Assembly (NCBI GenBank): GCA_000708835.1
Contig: DF236955.1
Location: forward strand, 186,001 to 250,000
Reading direction: 5' to 3'
From: Klebsormidium nitens
Taxonomy: Eukaryota; Streptophyta; Klebsormidiophyceae; Klebsormidiales; Klebsormidiaceae
Length of the DNA: 64,000 nucleotides
Under the pieces are notes generated by a model. That model was not told the DNA's origin. It ran no database searches and worked only from the letters and a program-made list of their open reading frames with translations. The translations under genes and the position numbers were made by a program. Below, piece after piece: positions 22,737 through 37,700 of this stretch (its first letter is position 1; every line of letters begins with the position of its first letter).

Positions 22737-25700
22737 CTACCCGTTGAATTTAAAAAACTTGGTCTGGTACTCCAGCGCCAGCCGCTCAAACGCCGCCACC
22801 ACTGGATCCCCTCGCCCTAGTTCCTCCTCCTCAGGGCCCAGCTTCCCGAGCGCCGTTGCGATCGTCCGCAGCACCATCACGAAAGTCTTGAGCCCCTCAT
22901 ACGCGTCCCCCTCCAAAAGGCCGTTTCCGGCCACCAGCGCCTCCTTCTGTCCGTGCGCGAAGAAGTCTAGGACGTACGCGTTCAGCCGGACGGCCACGTG
23001 GGCGGAGCCCGCCGTGTCCAGCACGGGCATCGCGGACTCGTTCACGTGGAGGCCCGTCCGCACGTGCCGGACGAGGTCACGTGCCGTCCGGAAGCGGTCG
23101 CCGCAGCCGGACAGCGCGACGAAGGGCGAGCAGGCGGAGAAGATCACGGCGTCGCGGCGCAGGCTGCCAAGCAGAGGGGTGACTCGCTGCTGCCGGGATG
23201 ATGACGTCAGGCGCGGGGCGGCCGCGCGGACGCCATCACTCTTCTGCAGCAGGCGGGAAGGGAGGGCTTTTCCAAAGTCAATTGCGCTCTGTCATCAGAC
23301 GATGAATTACTTGTAGATTGTCATCCGGTATGTTGAAGAGATAGAGAATTCCGGCAGAGCCACTTGAATGACGGCTGCCAAACGAAGTTGAACGACGCAT
23401 TGGGCCTGATAATTCCGTCAAAATGCGTTTCCAAAACGAAATGCTCAGGGATTTCAAAGACGTCATCCAGCATCAAAATCGTTCGCGAGTCCAGCCCCAC
23501 GAGTACAGTACTCCAGAACAATTTTAACATTCAAAATGGATACTTAGACCGGAATGTCCAGGCAACCAGTCGCATGACTGCAAAAGAAGGTCGGTCTTCC
23601 GACTTTGATCTGATTAGCCCGCTACAAACATTCCAAAAGAGTGACATCTCACAATAAATGAAAGGAGACGAACCTTAAGGCTTGGGTACCCAATGCCGGA
23701 CACGGGCAGGACACACGGGTCCGGCAGGGTGTCCGCATGCGCCCGAGCGTACGAGACGATGTACTGCGAAAACGTCCGCAACGCCTCGTCGTTGTGCGCC
23801 GCAAGCGCGCTCTCGATGAATGGGGGCAGCGGCGGCAGCACGATCATTGACGGGGACTGGTTCTGCTTGGCCCGCTTTGCCTGGCAAGGAGAGCGGAAAA
23901 AGACCTTCAGCGTCCAGTAGACATTCAGTGGGCTGTTCTTTTGCGGTCTTGAAAGGTGATCATGAATCTGATTTTAGGGTTGCGTGTGACACGGGTTTTG
24001 CAATGTGTCGATGTGCCTGCAGACTGAGTCCGACTTGGAAGCACTTCCAGAAGCAAATGGAAGTCTACAGGATACCTTGACGAACGTGAATGGAAATCGC
24101 TTAGTCACCCGTTCATAAGGTTTCGAGGATTACATTTGAATCTCCCTCGTCCTTCCGAAACAGATAAGCGAAGTCGAGAGTCTGCTTGTCCACGCCAGAA
24201 TCTACATGTTTGACAGCTCTGCTGCCTGGACTTAGAAGGAGTTTGCGTATGAACGTCACTTCTTTTCGGAGATCCGTCTCACCATGAGTGGGTGGAGCCG
24301 CTTGCGCATAAACATGTGTGCGCAGATGAGCAGCAACTCCCGGGACACCGTGTACCAGCCCCGGTCGTCGCAAACCTGGAACGGAAGAGAAGCGTCGCAA
24401 AGCTTGTCAACCTAACGATTTCTTTCGTCGTTCAACCGTTCAAGGCCGTAGCGGATTGACCGTATATCAATCGGAGCACGAGTTGAGAGTAGGGCATACG
24501 TTCAATTTACGGATGCTCTTTGTCATGAGCAAACTCTGCTAATCTTTATATAGATTCTTGAGGATCAGTTTGCAGCTTTAGCGAGGTGCCAGATCCAGAT
24601 TTGATCTTTCGGTATCCTTTTCTAGCGTCTGGAGGGGCCCCTTAGTTTGGATTGTTTTTAGAAAGATACTGAAGCCCTTTGGAGTTACTAAAATCGCTTC
24701 ACACCTGGTGAAACAGCCCGTTTCGTAGGAGGTAGACGAAGGCCATGTTGGCGGGCTCGCTCCAGAAGAGGTGCACCGCCAGTCCGGCCAGGCCCAGCGG
24801 GCGGCCCACCGTGCTCAGCAGCTGCGCGCGCATCAGGAGCTCCAGGGAGAAGCGGAAGAGGTGCTGCGCGCGCAAGAAACAGGGGCTGTTTGAATTTTTG
24901 AGAATTTCTAGAAGGGCCACCAGACGATCCAAGTGACTGTGCAAGCCGCTCTTGATCTCGAGAACCATATGCAAAGGAGCAGACGGTGCTTAGTCGTGGT
25001 TCTGAGCTACATGAGGAGGCCATGGTCAAATCATCTGATAATGAGAGCCTATGAGCGGCTCCCAGGGCTTTTAAAGAGTCCTCAGACTGTTTCAATTGTA
25101 AAACTTGACGAGATGATATGCCATTTGCGAAGGCTGGTGTCAGGCAGTAACCCAGCAAATTCCTGCATAAGCGACTGCCTCCCCTCTCGATACGTTCAGG
25201 TTCTCTGCTCGTCACTACAAATTACACCACTCTGGCGGCGTAAAGGCTTGCTTAAGCTGCTGAGACGGTTCATAGATTAACAACTAATCGAAGCTGCAAA
25301 AGAACGAGCAAGATGCGCGGTTATCCTACCTTCATCTGCTGGCGCAGCTCGGGGCGTCCCCCGGACGCATACAGCGGATTTGACAAGAGCCGGACCATTG
25401 CGTCCCGGGTACTCTCCCGGCCGACCACTCCGGTGGCTTCCAGAAGCAGCAGCCGGAGCACCAGGGTAACGGAAAGAGGAAAATGACCTGGGCGAAAGAG
25501 CACGACACACATGAGGTCAGAAGCGTGCCGTAAAACGTGGTCGTTTTTAACGTTCCCCGATAAAGAACGCGGCCCGGACTGGATGCGGACGTTTTGATCG
25601 AAGATAAGGATTTTCGCTATGGCTTTCATGTTCGTAGCTACTGCCGTTGCTTCTCATGTTCCTAGGTGATTTTGCAGCTCAAAGTCGTTACCAAAAAAGC

Positions 25701-28700
25701 AGACAACGCCCTTTATTCTCTTCTCCAAGGACACTGTGACAAGTAAGGTTGAGTTCGAAGGAAACTTTCTCATGCAGATTAAAGTAGCCCTATGCTCGAC
25801 GAAGTCTTTCAATCTTTTTTGGTGGTTCTTTGCAGTCAAAGCGTTTTCAGGTCCTACCTCTGAGGTCGGGCACCGCTGACGTCAGCAGGCTCTTGAGCTT
25901 GTCCGTGGGGACCCCGAAGAAGACGACACGGCCGACGCTGTCAAACCCGCGGCGGCCCGCGCGGCCGCTCATCTGACGGAACTGGAGCGGGTCCAAGAAG
26001 CTGGCGAGCAGAGATGTGATGATCAGTTGTGAAAGTAAAGCGGTGGTGTTGAAAAGGCGAACATTCCGCTCGAAATTCAGCATCTTGTGCCTTTGGATGT
26101 TGAGTCTCCGTCATCCGAAAGCTATTAGTGGCCTGGGTTGTTGATGTTTCAAAGGTCCGACAGCCGTCCGGAAACCCTGGTACTCAGAAACGTTTGAGAC
26201 TTTCAATGTCCACTCACTTGCAAGTAGCTGACTGACAGCTGTTTGGCGGCAGCCCAAATAAAGATTCAAAGCGTTCAGTTCTTGAGCGGTGAAGTGTAGC
26301 AAGAGCCTACAAAAGGGATCGTAGAATCCATGCGTCAGTCAGCGGGATCCAACTCCTTTGAAAACGGGGCGCAGTGGCGGTGATCAGTAAGCTTTTGCTA
26401 GAGGGTCAATCCAAGCAGGCTGCAACAATCTCTCTCATTCGACCTTCCAGAAAAGTTACGTGGGCGCTTGAAGTCTTTGTAGCAGACCATTCATGCTGTT
26501 CATTGAAGGTAGGCAACCCGCATCGACCGGTCTAACTACTCATAAAGCATGCAGCTAAGGACTAGAGCCCCGTGGATCCGAGAAACATATAATGCGAAGC
26601 AGACGCCCAACCAGAATGATCGTAGTCAGGATCTTTTACGAAGTGCTCACATCGAGTCGCCTGCAAAGACCACCGTGCTGCAAGGCATGTTGATTCCGTA
26701 CGCCAGAGTTCCGGTGGCGAACACCACCTGGACAAAGAAACAGGTCAGTACCCAGCTTCCTCTTGCGTGATGGGTGTCGTCTGATTCTCAATTCTGTGAC
26801 CTTGAGTTCCAAAAGCAGAGAATGTAAACTACTCTCACTAATCAAACTGACGAACACCACTGCAAAGGCATCTCGTCCCACACATATCTTTAAGCACACC
26901 ACCGTGACTGAACCAAAGTGTTTTTAGAAACCAGTGGATTCTCCAAGGGACCGTTACTGGAGTTTGCGAATGCGGCGCTCACCCGCAGGTGCTTGGCTCG
27001 GAAGAGGATCTCGACCACCTGCCGGTACTTGGTTGACAGCCCGGCGTGGTGCACACCGACCCCCCGGATGAGGCCCCGGATCAGAAAGTGGTCTAAACCC
27101 TCGTCGAAGCTCTCAATCACCGGGTCCAGCAGCTCCTGCAAGGAGAACAAGTTTCTTCGTTCAGCGCGTAGTTTCCACTCTTGTATATGAAACTTGGCTT
27201 TTTCCCACTAAGGAATTTCAAGGTTCAGGCAGGAAGCTGATCTAGCAGAATAACTGCAACACACAGGGAGTTGGAAGATTATGTATCTGGTTAGAAAGTG
27301 AACCCAGAGGGAGTTAACCACGATCACCCAGTATTGTGCGGAAGTTGTAGTGCATTTGATCTGAGCACGTTACAATGATGCAAGACCGGCAAATGAACCC
27401 GAAAAAGAAATGTAAAATTGCTAAAAGTACATAGAATTTGGAGTGACGTACCCTGAGTTCTTCAAGCGGCATCCGCTCGCGCGTCTTGACAAAGGTAAAA
27501 TCTGCATTGCACAGGAGCTCGTCTTCCTCTTCGGCAATCGCAAAGCCCTGGTCTTCATCGTCGCCACGATTGTGCTTTGCTTTGTCGCGCCTTTGCTTGT
27601 CTTCTTTCCGCTTCCGCTCGAGGAGCTGCGACTTGACTTTGTCAGCCGACCGGTCGCCGAACTGCATAAAAGGTAGAGAAACGAATGTGTTTTACAACAG
27701 GATAGAGCCACTTTACTGTTACTGATTACAGCATAGAGCCAAAAAAAATGCCATTGGTGCTTGCGGATTGTCCTGATAAGATAATCAGAGATAGTTGAAG
27801 CCTCTGATCATCCACAAAGCAATTTGATAAGCAGCTAGCGCGTCTTGAGATTCCGCAAGTTTTCGCTCGAGAAGCTGTTCTTACTTTAGCACCGCCAGAC
27901 AAGATGCTACTGTGCTAAGACGAGAAACAGGGGCTCTAGTCAGGCACAACGTCCTCTACTCGTCATTGTGACCACAACAATAAAAGGAAGTGAAAACGCT
28001 CCAGAAATCCCCTGACAATTGGCCAATAGGTTGGACTGACCCAGACGCTGCTGCCTTCGCACTAGGCTACTCAAAGAAACTCTTTTCACCGAAAGCCCTC
28101 GACGTTCGCCTTCTCAACGTTCCCAGAGAAGTGAAACACTGATTGATGAAGTCTTGCCTTTTCCGCTTCCGCCTCAGCGCGCTCTAGCCGTTCGACAACG
28201 CGGAGCGCCATGTCCATGCACTGCCCGCGGCTGAAGTTGAAAACTAGAGCGGGCAGCCAGTCCTGCGCCGCCAAGCCCAGGAGCAGGCTCATGATGTCCC
28301 GGCCCAGGAAGTCCCGCTCGATCTGCACCCCACGGCTCGCGCACTCCTCCTCAAGTGCGCGCACACGCGCGCTCAGATCTCCGTTGAGCGCGCGCAGAAG
28401 CTCATCCAAAGCGCGAAAGCCGTCGCTTCCGTCGCACTGAGTCCGTTGCGCCAAACTCAGATCGGCTGATCCGGGCGTTTGAAGGAGTCGTCCCTGGACG
28501 GCTTTGGGCCCCTCTCCTTGCGCCGCTGAGCTGCTGACGTCACGTGCCCATATCAGCATCTCTTGCTTCAGCGCGGCCTCGTACTCGCGCACCCGCGGCC
28601 GCGTGATGCGCGCGCTGCCTTGGAAGAATACTTCGGGCGCCAGGGTTCTCTCCAGCCGCAACCGAGCGGTTTCTCTCCAACCGGGTACTCCCCCGGGCTC

Positions 28701-31700
28701 GCCGAACTGTGACGCGGCCCTTCTTTCAGTCACGCCTTCTCCACCGGTCGCGCTCCGCGGAGAGTCGGGGTCCGGGGGGCCTGCCGTGCGCGGCTGACCT
28801 AAGATTGACGTCATTGCATCGAAGAGTTGCAACGTGGCGGGCGGAGAGAGCGACATGTCGCCGGGGAAGCCCTCTTCGCGCAGGCGGTTGGGCTCGAGGC
28901 TGGCAAACGGGTGGAAGGGCCTGGAAAGATACAATAAATCCACCCTTCGTTCTGTTCATAGGAAGGAAAGAATGGTGCGAACTCCCTCAAATTGATGCTC
29001 AAATCGTGAACAGCTTAAGATTGCTGTGTACTGATGGCTTGGGCATCACAATGGCTGAATCTTGACCAACTCTGGGTACCGCAAAACAAAATCTGTTTCC
29101 GAGTCTCCAAAGCAAATCGAAGCAAGACGAGTTTCGTAATGAGTCGGTCTTGGAAGGGTATAGAACGCTCATTGACTGTCTTCTTGACACGGTAAAGAGG
29201 CTCTATCTTAATCCTGGACCCAAACAGACAGACAGATGTTTTGCTTCAAGAAGTCGAATCGTCCAAAGCGAATGCTCATCATACCGGAAAGCGGGAACCG
29301 AAGTCGAGATGATGGCGTTCCGCGCTGGCAGGTCCGCTTCCGGTTCCGTCGAGATCGACTTGGGCAGGTATTGGAATTTCTCCAAGTCGGCATGTCTCTC
29401 GTGATGCTCGATCAAATGAACCTGTGAACCACCAATGATCAGTTGCACGATCTTGCAAAGAGACGGAGGCAACGCTTGCCTGGTCGATGAAACGAAATGG
29501 ACATCCACGGATAAGTTCTCCCCAACGCCTTTTAATCCGGCCAATATAACTTTGAACACACGGTCCTCCTGCTTGTTCTTTACTGGTAATATTATGCTTC
29601 TTAACGATCATACACGGATACTTTTCATTCAACCGGTGAGCATCAGTCATGTCAGCGTGTTTCACATCATGTGAAGGACGCCCTTGCGTCCTCAAATGCC
29701 AGCTCGACAGATCTTCCCGCCTCAAATTCTCTTCCAACTCATCAAACGTGCAAGCGAGCGTAAGGATCATTCTCTTGCTCTCCAAAAACGTACCTTGTAC
29801 TGCCCATCTGTGCCCATATTCCCCCTCGCGGCGTCCTGCCTCTTTTGGTGGTCTTTGGCCCCTTGGAGCCAGCCCTGGAACTCGCGAGGATTGTTGACCG
29901 TCGCGGAGAGCGCCAAAAAGGGACACCGGATCAGCAGCATCAGGTGCTCCCACAGGTCGCCGTTTTCCAGCTCGCCGATGCAGTGAATCTGGTGACAAGG
30001 TACGGAGCTTTTTTATTGTCTGCGACAATTAACTGCTTTACAAAAACCCACTCTTCCAACTTAGCCGCCGCACAGTAGCTTGATGCCAAAGGCAAGAGTC
30101 CATCGTGGCTTTCGATACAACTTGGAAGAACACACATACTCTCCGTCTAATTTGAAAAAACACATACCCTCCGTCTACTTCAAAAGCACCTGTCATCACA
30201 GTCCCTGTTTACAGTGCGAAGGCTTCAAGAGCCCTCCTCTGCGCCAGACTCGCCTTTGAAGATTCTACAAAGAACTGTAATTTTCAGCGTAAAAGCACAC
30301 TTTCCATATGGAAGCAGCCCGGCGCATGAGGTGCAGATTCTCTTACCTCGTCAAAGATGACGTATCTCAGCTTCTCCCGCCATGTGCCGTACGTGGCTGT
30401 GGGCGACAGCAGCAGGATCTCGAGGCAGGCGGGGACGGTCACAAGAACACGCGACTCGAGCGGGCGCACGTAAAAGTCCCGAGTAAACACACCGGGCACG
30501 TCGGCGCCAAAGTCCTGCGCGCGGTGGTCACATTTAAGCCGTGGTCACGAAAAGATGACTCACGATCAGACCTTCCTTCAAAGCTAGCAGTCCAATCCGA
30601 TTCTTGAGGTTCAATCACACACACACGCGTGGGTTGTTTGCATGTCGAGACGGAGCTGCTTTGTGATGTGAGATTCTGATGCTTTTTCTGGTGGGCGCAA
30701 GACACCAAGCAGCAACGCCTTGGAACAACCATTTAAACTCGCTCTGAATGAAGGGATCCTCAATATCGTCAAGTCGACTCGACCTCGCCGCACAGGAAAG
30801 ATATCGATATGCCCATCAGAACAAGCTCTTTTCACACTCCTGAGCGAGTTTTATGTTTTGATGCTTCCTGCGTCGAGCGCCTTCTGCCTGTACAATCATC
30901 GCATAGAAAGGCCGTACACATTGTATTAGCTTCTGACTTCCTGTCCTTATGGCCCCAAAAGACGTAATAGCGCGCGCGCTCGGCTCACCTTGGCCACCTG
31001 CGCGCGCACCTGGTTGACCAGCGCCTTGGTGGGCGCCACGAAAACGACGATGCCGACGTCATCTTCGCTCAGCACGTTGCGCATGCAGTATCCGGAGATG
31101 AGCGTCTTCCCGGACGAGGTCGGCGCGCAAACTAGAGCGGAGCCTTTCGAGTCGACCACGTCCAGCACGCGGCTCTGCCACGGGTCCGCGACCAGGGAGC
31201 CGACGCGCGCGTCGCGCGGCCGCGAGGCGCGCTCGGAGGCGGAGCACCTGAAATAAGGAGGTCGTTGGTTAAGCTTCGTTACGGAGAAATGTAGAGAATC
31301 GAGTGAGTCCGTGAAGGAAGGAAAGAAACAATCCTGTGTTCGCTACCTGAAAAGAAATCACTGACTGGCAAAGTGAAGTTTCCGGGTCGCAATTACAAGG
31401 AATCCTCATGCTATCCTTTACAGAGAGGAACAGAAGATCAAAATAATTATATTTATGGTAGTTCTTACTTCTTCCTATCCCCCAGATCCAGAGGATAACC
31501 TCCTTCGCAAGAAACTGCAGGAACATACACTCAATCTGTGAACCATTCGCTTCGAAGCTGTGGCGAATTCGACACTCACTTCGGAAGGAGATGCCCCATG
31601 TATTGCAGTTGGAACCGTACAGCCGACATGCCCAAAATAAGAGCGCTTTCCGCCGCTCCGGCCTGCCGGGGGGTCGGTTCCGGCTCACTCGCCGAACCCC

Positions 31701-34700
31701 CCTTGGAAGCTCGCCCTTTCTTTCCTTTGGCCTTCTGTTCGCTGGAAGCTTCCGGCGCTGAGATGAGGCCCAGACCGATGTGTCTCGCTTCCTCGTAGAA
31801 CCCAAACGTCTGCAAGATCGTAAAACGGCGGACGTTTCAGACCACAAAATTCCAGAACTGCTTTTGGGAGATTGTCGAATAATCGGATCCGAAAGCGTTT
31901 TAAAAAGGTGGACCGACACCTTTCTGCATGACAAATGGAAATCATAAGAGTTCAATACAATCTTGACCCGAAACACAAGCAGTTCTTCTGCGATCTGATG
32001 ACTCAACGTTCATTGATGCGTCCAGCAGGTGATTGGACACTTGGCAGACTCGAATTGGGCTCAATAGAGGTCCGCTAGAAGATGCTTCCTGTATCACTCC
32101 GCCCCCCAACTCCAGGGACAATAGAGTCAGAAGTATCAACCGCCAAGCGACTCTTCGAGGTACGGATTCACTTGCGAAGCGACCCACCTCAAATGCTTTG
32201 GTGATGCTTCCGACGAGCAGCTTTGCTTCGTCTCCGCCTTGACTTTTGAGCGCGTCGGCATAATCTTCCAAGAGCGTGTGCGCGAGCTGGAAGACCGCGA
32301 CTGCGGGCCACACCCGCGCGGAGTCCGAGCCCTCTGTGAAGGGCTCGCTTATACCCTTCTCGCCGGATCGGGATGGCCTGCAGGCGAGCATATGGTTCAA
32401 GGGGCTATCGTATATCTACTTCGCGCAGAAGATTCGATTCTGCTTTGAGACATCATTTCAGGCTGAGAACACATGTGGGCAACTTCTGCATGATCGGCTG
32501 TCTTTGTCCAAATAAAGCTTCCCGATTCTGCTCTTGACAAAATTAGGAGCAACTTTATCCAGCCAATCGAACAGACGGCCCCCCAATCGCTATTATTACT
32601 GTGGGTTTGCCTCATTTACAGAGAGGCTGCTCCAAATGTTTCAACCGGATTCGAATTGGACGCCTAGCTAAGATTGAACTCTACCTTGATCTTGGTTTTA
32701 GCGGCCCTGCCATGCCTTACCCGGTACGTTTTCTTCCGCCGCCCCTCACTTCTCGCCAGGATTTCATGCATCCCTCCACGTAAATTCCGGCCACGTCAAA
32801 CATCAGGTCCGGAAACGCCCCACACGAGCGCATAAACTCCTCCAGCTCCGCGGCTTCGCGCGCGCTGAGCGCGCGTGCGCCGAGCGCCTTCTGGCGCGCG
32901 TTCCACTGCTCGCGCAGCTTCGCTTTCTCGGTCCCCGCTTTCCTTTCCAGGTTTCCGGCGATGATGAGCTCCTTCTTGCTGGGCGCTTTCGCTTTCTTCC
33001 CGACGGCGACGTCTTTGCGGGAACCGCCAGTCGAGTGGTCGCCAGAAGAACTAGAAGCGGATGGTTTCCCAGCACTCCTGCCCCGCTTGTGTTCAGTGAT
33101 GACGCCCGTCGGCGCGCAGAACTTGGTCCCCGAAAGACTCGCGGCGTAGCGGTGCAGCGCGCGCGCGCTGAATTGCTCGTTGCGCTCGCGCTTCTTTCGG
33201 AGTTCGGCGAGCGCCCACTCCCTGAGAGTGAGGTCCTTCTCGGTGGTCTTGGTCCCGATGTGAAATGCCTCTAGAACCCGCTGGTAGTAGCGACCTCGAA
33301 AGGCTGGGTGGGACATCAGGGACTTCGCGGACATGTTCTGCAGAGACAACAAATTGCTCAATGAGGCAGGGGGTTCTAGAACTAAAGACCCTGGGTTTGG
33401 CAGCAAAAAGGGGGCTGAAAGGATCAGTAAAGAGCGTTACTTGACTTGTTCAGGGGCCCGAACTCTCCCGGTGCATAACGTTAGCCTGCACTTGAATCTG
33501 TTGAGATTTTCTTTGGGACTTATTCACATCTCGAAGTCAGGGTGTCGAGATTAAGGATTTACGGGCCAGAGTCATTGAAGTAGTCGGCCACGTAATCGTT
33601 CTTGCTCTGTAGAATTCAAACGGGTGCCCAAACTCGATTCATTCTCGGTAGCAATTCCACATTTTGATGCTCTGCAATTATCCGCCGTCCTTGCGTTGGT
33701 GGTGCATGACTTGGACTTCCAAATGTTGAGGTTATTTCTGCCATTTTTTCGTTCATTCCGCCTCCGTTCTTCCGTTGTTCCGGTGTCACTCACGTGCACT
33801 TTGGTGTACTCCTTGGACGCCTCCTGCCAGTACGAGTCCTCCAGCGGCTGCCCGGTGTGCCAATGGAACGTCTCGTCAAAGTGCGCGCTCCCGGACCCCA
33901 GCTCGCGCACCACGCGCGCGTCGTCCCGGTAGTGCGGCAGGCTGAGCGCCCCGTCTCCGAGAAAAGCGGTCACCAATTCATTGCCGTGGATGGGCAAGAG
34001 AACGAGGTCGCTCTTTACCTGCAGTGGCAAGTTCTATCTTTTTGATTCTACTCAATCTGCCGCTGATCAGAATGCATGGTGATTTCAGCTTGACCTCGGT
34101 TTGGATGAGGCCTTGAATGAATTGGAACCCGGGCTGGGAGGTCGAAAGGCGAATGCAGATGCAGAACACACGTGGAAGCTCTTGGGGACCTTATTGAGAA
34201 GACATTCTGTCATAATTCTGTGTCAGCGTCCGCATTAATCAGAAAATCTCTCAAAGGGGCGGTCTCCCGACACTGGTTTGTAGTCGAGTCAGCTCTCTTG
34301 CCTGTGGCATCACTTGCACGTTCCGGTCTGCACACGCCCAAATAGGTCCAGAAGGCAAAGAAAGGCCTAAACTCATTGCACGAGTGGTCTCTTCGCACCA
34401 TGTCCGTATTTAACGTACCTCGTTGGCCCCGGCCTTTGCCGCGCAGTCGCACACTTCGAGACAGCGCTCTCCCAGCCCATCTGCAGGTCCGGTCTCCAAA
34501 TCAAAGCCCTGATCGGCGTCGTGTCCCCGGGGCTCTCTTCCAGTCTCCACCCCCGCGGCAAAGAAAGTTCCCGGCTCCTCCACTCTGAGCGCTAACGGGA
34601 ACTCTGGCCCCCTTTCTCCTGCTTCTACTTTTCGAGCCCCAGCGCTGACGACAGCCCACAACCAGCGGACTCTGCACGCCACGTCCTCTGGTACGACGCA

Positions 34701-37700
34701 CGTCCGAACTGCCTTTGCCGATGGTGCTGACGTCACGTCACCGTCAGCGTCCGCCGACAGGTACCTCCGGGCGAGGAAATGGAACAGACGGCCGTCACCG
34801 AAGTCGAGAAGCTCGCACTTCCCTTCCGCTTCCCATTCCGTTGGATTCTCGACTTGGACGGCCGCGCATCGCGAAATGCAGCTTTCCCCGGTGGATTCTA
34901 CCGGGCGAGACGTGACCGATCTCAGCTGCTCGAGCGTCTCCTTGGTTGTGACGTGTAGAAGCTCCCGGTAGATCTGGTCTAGGAAGCGGGAGGATTCTTC
35001 ACGCGGAGAGGCCACGGGCGAGGCCTTCTGGGCGCGCAGTTGGAGCGGCAGGTGCGGCAGAAGAGCCCAGTGGAGAAGAAAGACCGCAACTAAGCCCTGT
35101 AAGTATTTGGAGAGCGAGTCAACGCCTTGACTGTAGAGACTGGAATTTGCTCTCGTGTTTCGAAATGGTTTGGGAAGCAAGACTCATAGTGCACCAGACG
35201 GTCAAATATGATGTAGAGCCCGGTAAGAACAGTGCGTTCGATGTTCTACAGCGTTCAGGTTCGAAACCAGTCTCATTCGGCACATGTGAATCGTCACTTC
35301 AGTCCCTTTCAAAATGGACAGTTCTCTCGACGAAGGCATAAGCTCATGAAGTTCATTGTGCTAAAGGCGTACCGGGCAGGTATTCACGGCTTTCGACTTT
35401 GTAGCATGCGGAGACTCTCTCATGACGCATGACAAACAAGACAGAGGAAAGATTTAACGAACTCACCTCGAGGTTGCGACCCTGTTCCAGGATGCGCGCG
35501 CACGCCCACAAGATGCTCAAAGTCGCCGCGTCCACTGACACCGTTTCTCCATCGTTGCTCTGCATCAATTCGTGCGCGAGACTGCAGGAAAGCTCGAGGA
35601 AGTTCCTAGCGTCCTCTCTGTGCCCTTCCACGCCTGCAAGAATCAGGCGGGACCTTGAAGATAGTTCCTTGTATCGGAAGAGGTTACAAGCTACGTTTTG
35701 CGTCAAGTGTGGGGCTCAATTGTTTCATCACTCCTCCATGAGATTGGGTCCTGTTCGAAGATGCGCCATAGATGTAATACCAGTCAGATAGACGGGAGGA
35801 GCAGCGACATAGGGGGTCGGCACCGTATTTACGACTGCTTTCAGAGACTTAGGCGTGGCTTGATACCCGGTGCTTTTGATCTAGACTTTGTTTCAACGAC
35901 CTCTCGCTCCAAGGGAGGCTCGTTAGCGTTCAAGTGTGGGCGGCTAACTCTTCAAGGAGGGCATTGAAATGACTTAAGCAGATTCACCGACCGTCATCCC
36001 CTGATTCTTGCCCCGCCACTTCCGCGAGGTGCCTCCCCAGCGCTCCGACGTGTCCCTGTGGTAAGCGGCTGGAGGAGCGCGGTCCGAGAGTGAAGGCCAG
36101 GATGGAGTGGTCTTTCGAGGTGCTCTGGTTCAGGAACGCACAGGTCTGCAGGACAGAATGCATCTGTCTTGACGGAGGGTCGTGCCGCAGACTATGGTTC
36201 AAATCATGAGCAATACTTAAGCACTCTGTTTGAAAAGCCGTTATGTAGGGGATACAGTTGCCTTTGCTCTCGGCAGATATGGGGTTTGAATTAGGCATGC
36301 CTTCTAAACAACCGGAGATGATATCCGCGGTCGACTTACCCTCATAAGGCAAAGAAGGAAAGGTCAAAGGACTTGCAATAAACTCCCTTATTCGTAGTAA
36401 GGGGATTTGGGATTCGTAGTAAAAGATCGCCCCCAAAAAAGAGATTGCCTTGCTACTTTTTCCTCGAAGAAGCTGTGCCCTTCTGTCGAGCAGGCTACCA
36501 AGCTAGACTGGACAAGGCCACGAAGAGGATAATCGGAAAAGCCATCCTTGTTTCCCGGGTACCTTGCCGAAGATGTTCACGTCAAGATAACCAACCGTAG
36601 ATTTATGACCTCTGTAAGCAGCCCACAGCTTTGTCCTCCTTTGCTAGGTAGAGCCGCAGTCTTCGAACGTAATTTGATGGGGGTAAACTTTGACCGCGAG
36701 GTACAGCTTGAATTCACGGTAAAACAAAAAGAGGCGGCCTATAACCAGACTGTAAATGCCCACCTGTCCGCTTATCAGAGCATGGACCAGAAAGGAATGC
36801 AGAGCCAGCCGCAGCCTCTCAGCGCGGCTCTTGTTGCGCTCCACCTGTAGGCACAAGATGAAAAGCATCGTCCATCAGCTTTAATCGGAAAGCCTCGTTC
36901 TGCCGTCCCAATCAGGGGATGCTTATGGTGATTTGAAGTAGCATCCTGCTTGATAGTATGAGGCCGGTCGACAGGTCCAGTATTCTCGCTTGCTAGAGAC
37001 CCAATACCCAGTCAATATATACGCACTACTTAAGCAGAGCCCTTCAGCAAAGCTTGCAGGGAAGACGACAAAGTGCTCCGCACTTCAAGGTGACATTGAA
37101 CCAAAGTGCGGCAAGCTCTTCCTCGTGGGTTCTCAAGCTTGATAAATACGAAGGACACCAGTCCTCAGCATTCTAACCAGCCTGACGATTCCACTAAGTC
37201 GTAAGGTTCTACAGCCTTTCCTACATCCGGAAAACGAGGCCATTGGCTAAGGGAGATCTCAAAGGGACTCTTCTCAACCAGAACTGACGAAGCACGGAGT
37301 AGCAGCTCAAGCCTCACGTTGGCTGCAAGTCCGATACCAGGCTTTTACAAGAAACAAAGATGCAGCTTCTCTTTCGAAAAGTTCGTCTTTGATGGAGACA
37401 GAAAGTCGCAAGGTGTAGTTTCATAGCTGCACACCTGTCGCCCTGCCAGGTCGAGATTCGGAACGGACGTCTTTTCTCCGTCGTCGAGGATGAGGAACGC
37501 GGGGGCCAGCCCAGCCATGAAGGCAGCCCACTGGCGGCTCCACCAGTTGTCAATGTCGTCTACGACTTTCACGCCCATGTTCACTGCCACGTGGCGCACA
37601 ACGGCACGTCGCGCCAGCTGCAGTGCTGGGTTGTGCGCGTAGAAGAGCTGCAACGTTTGAAGCAAGGTGTTACAACGGTTCTGGTAGGCTGAGCAAGAGC

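Noticed and set aside
31269-32006. 245-codon minus-strand open frame
   Set aside because: It runs in another frame over DDX60 exon 10 and its introns and shows no motif; the exon frame at 31580-31809 carries the family block RFQLQYMGH.
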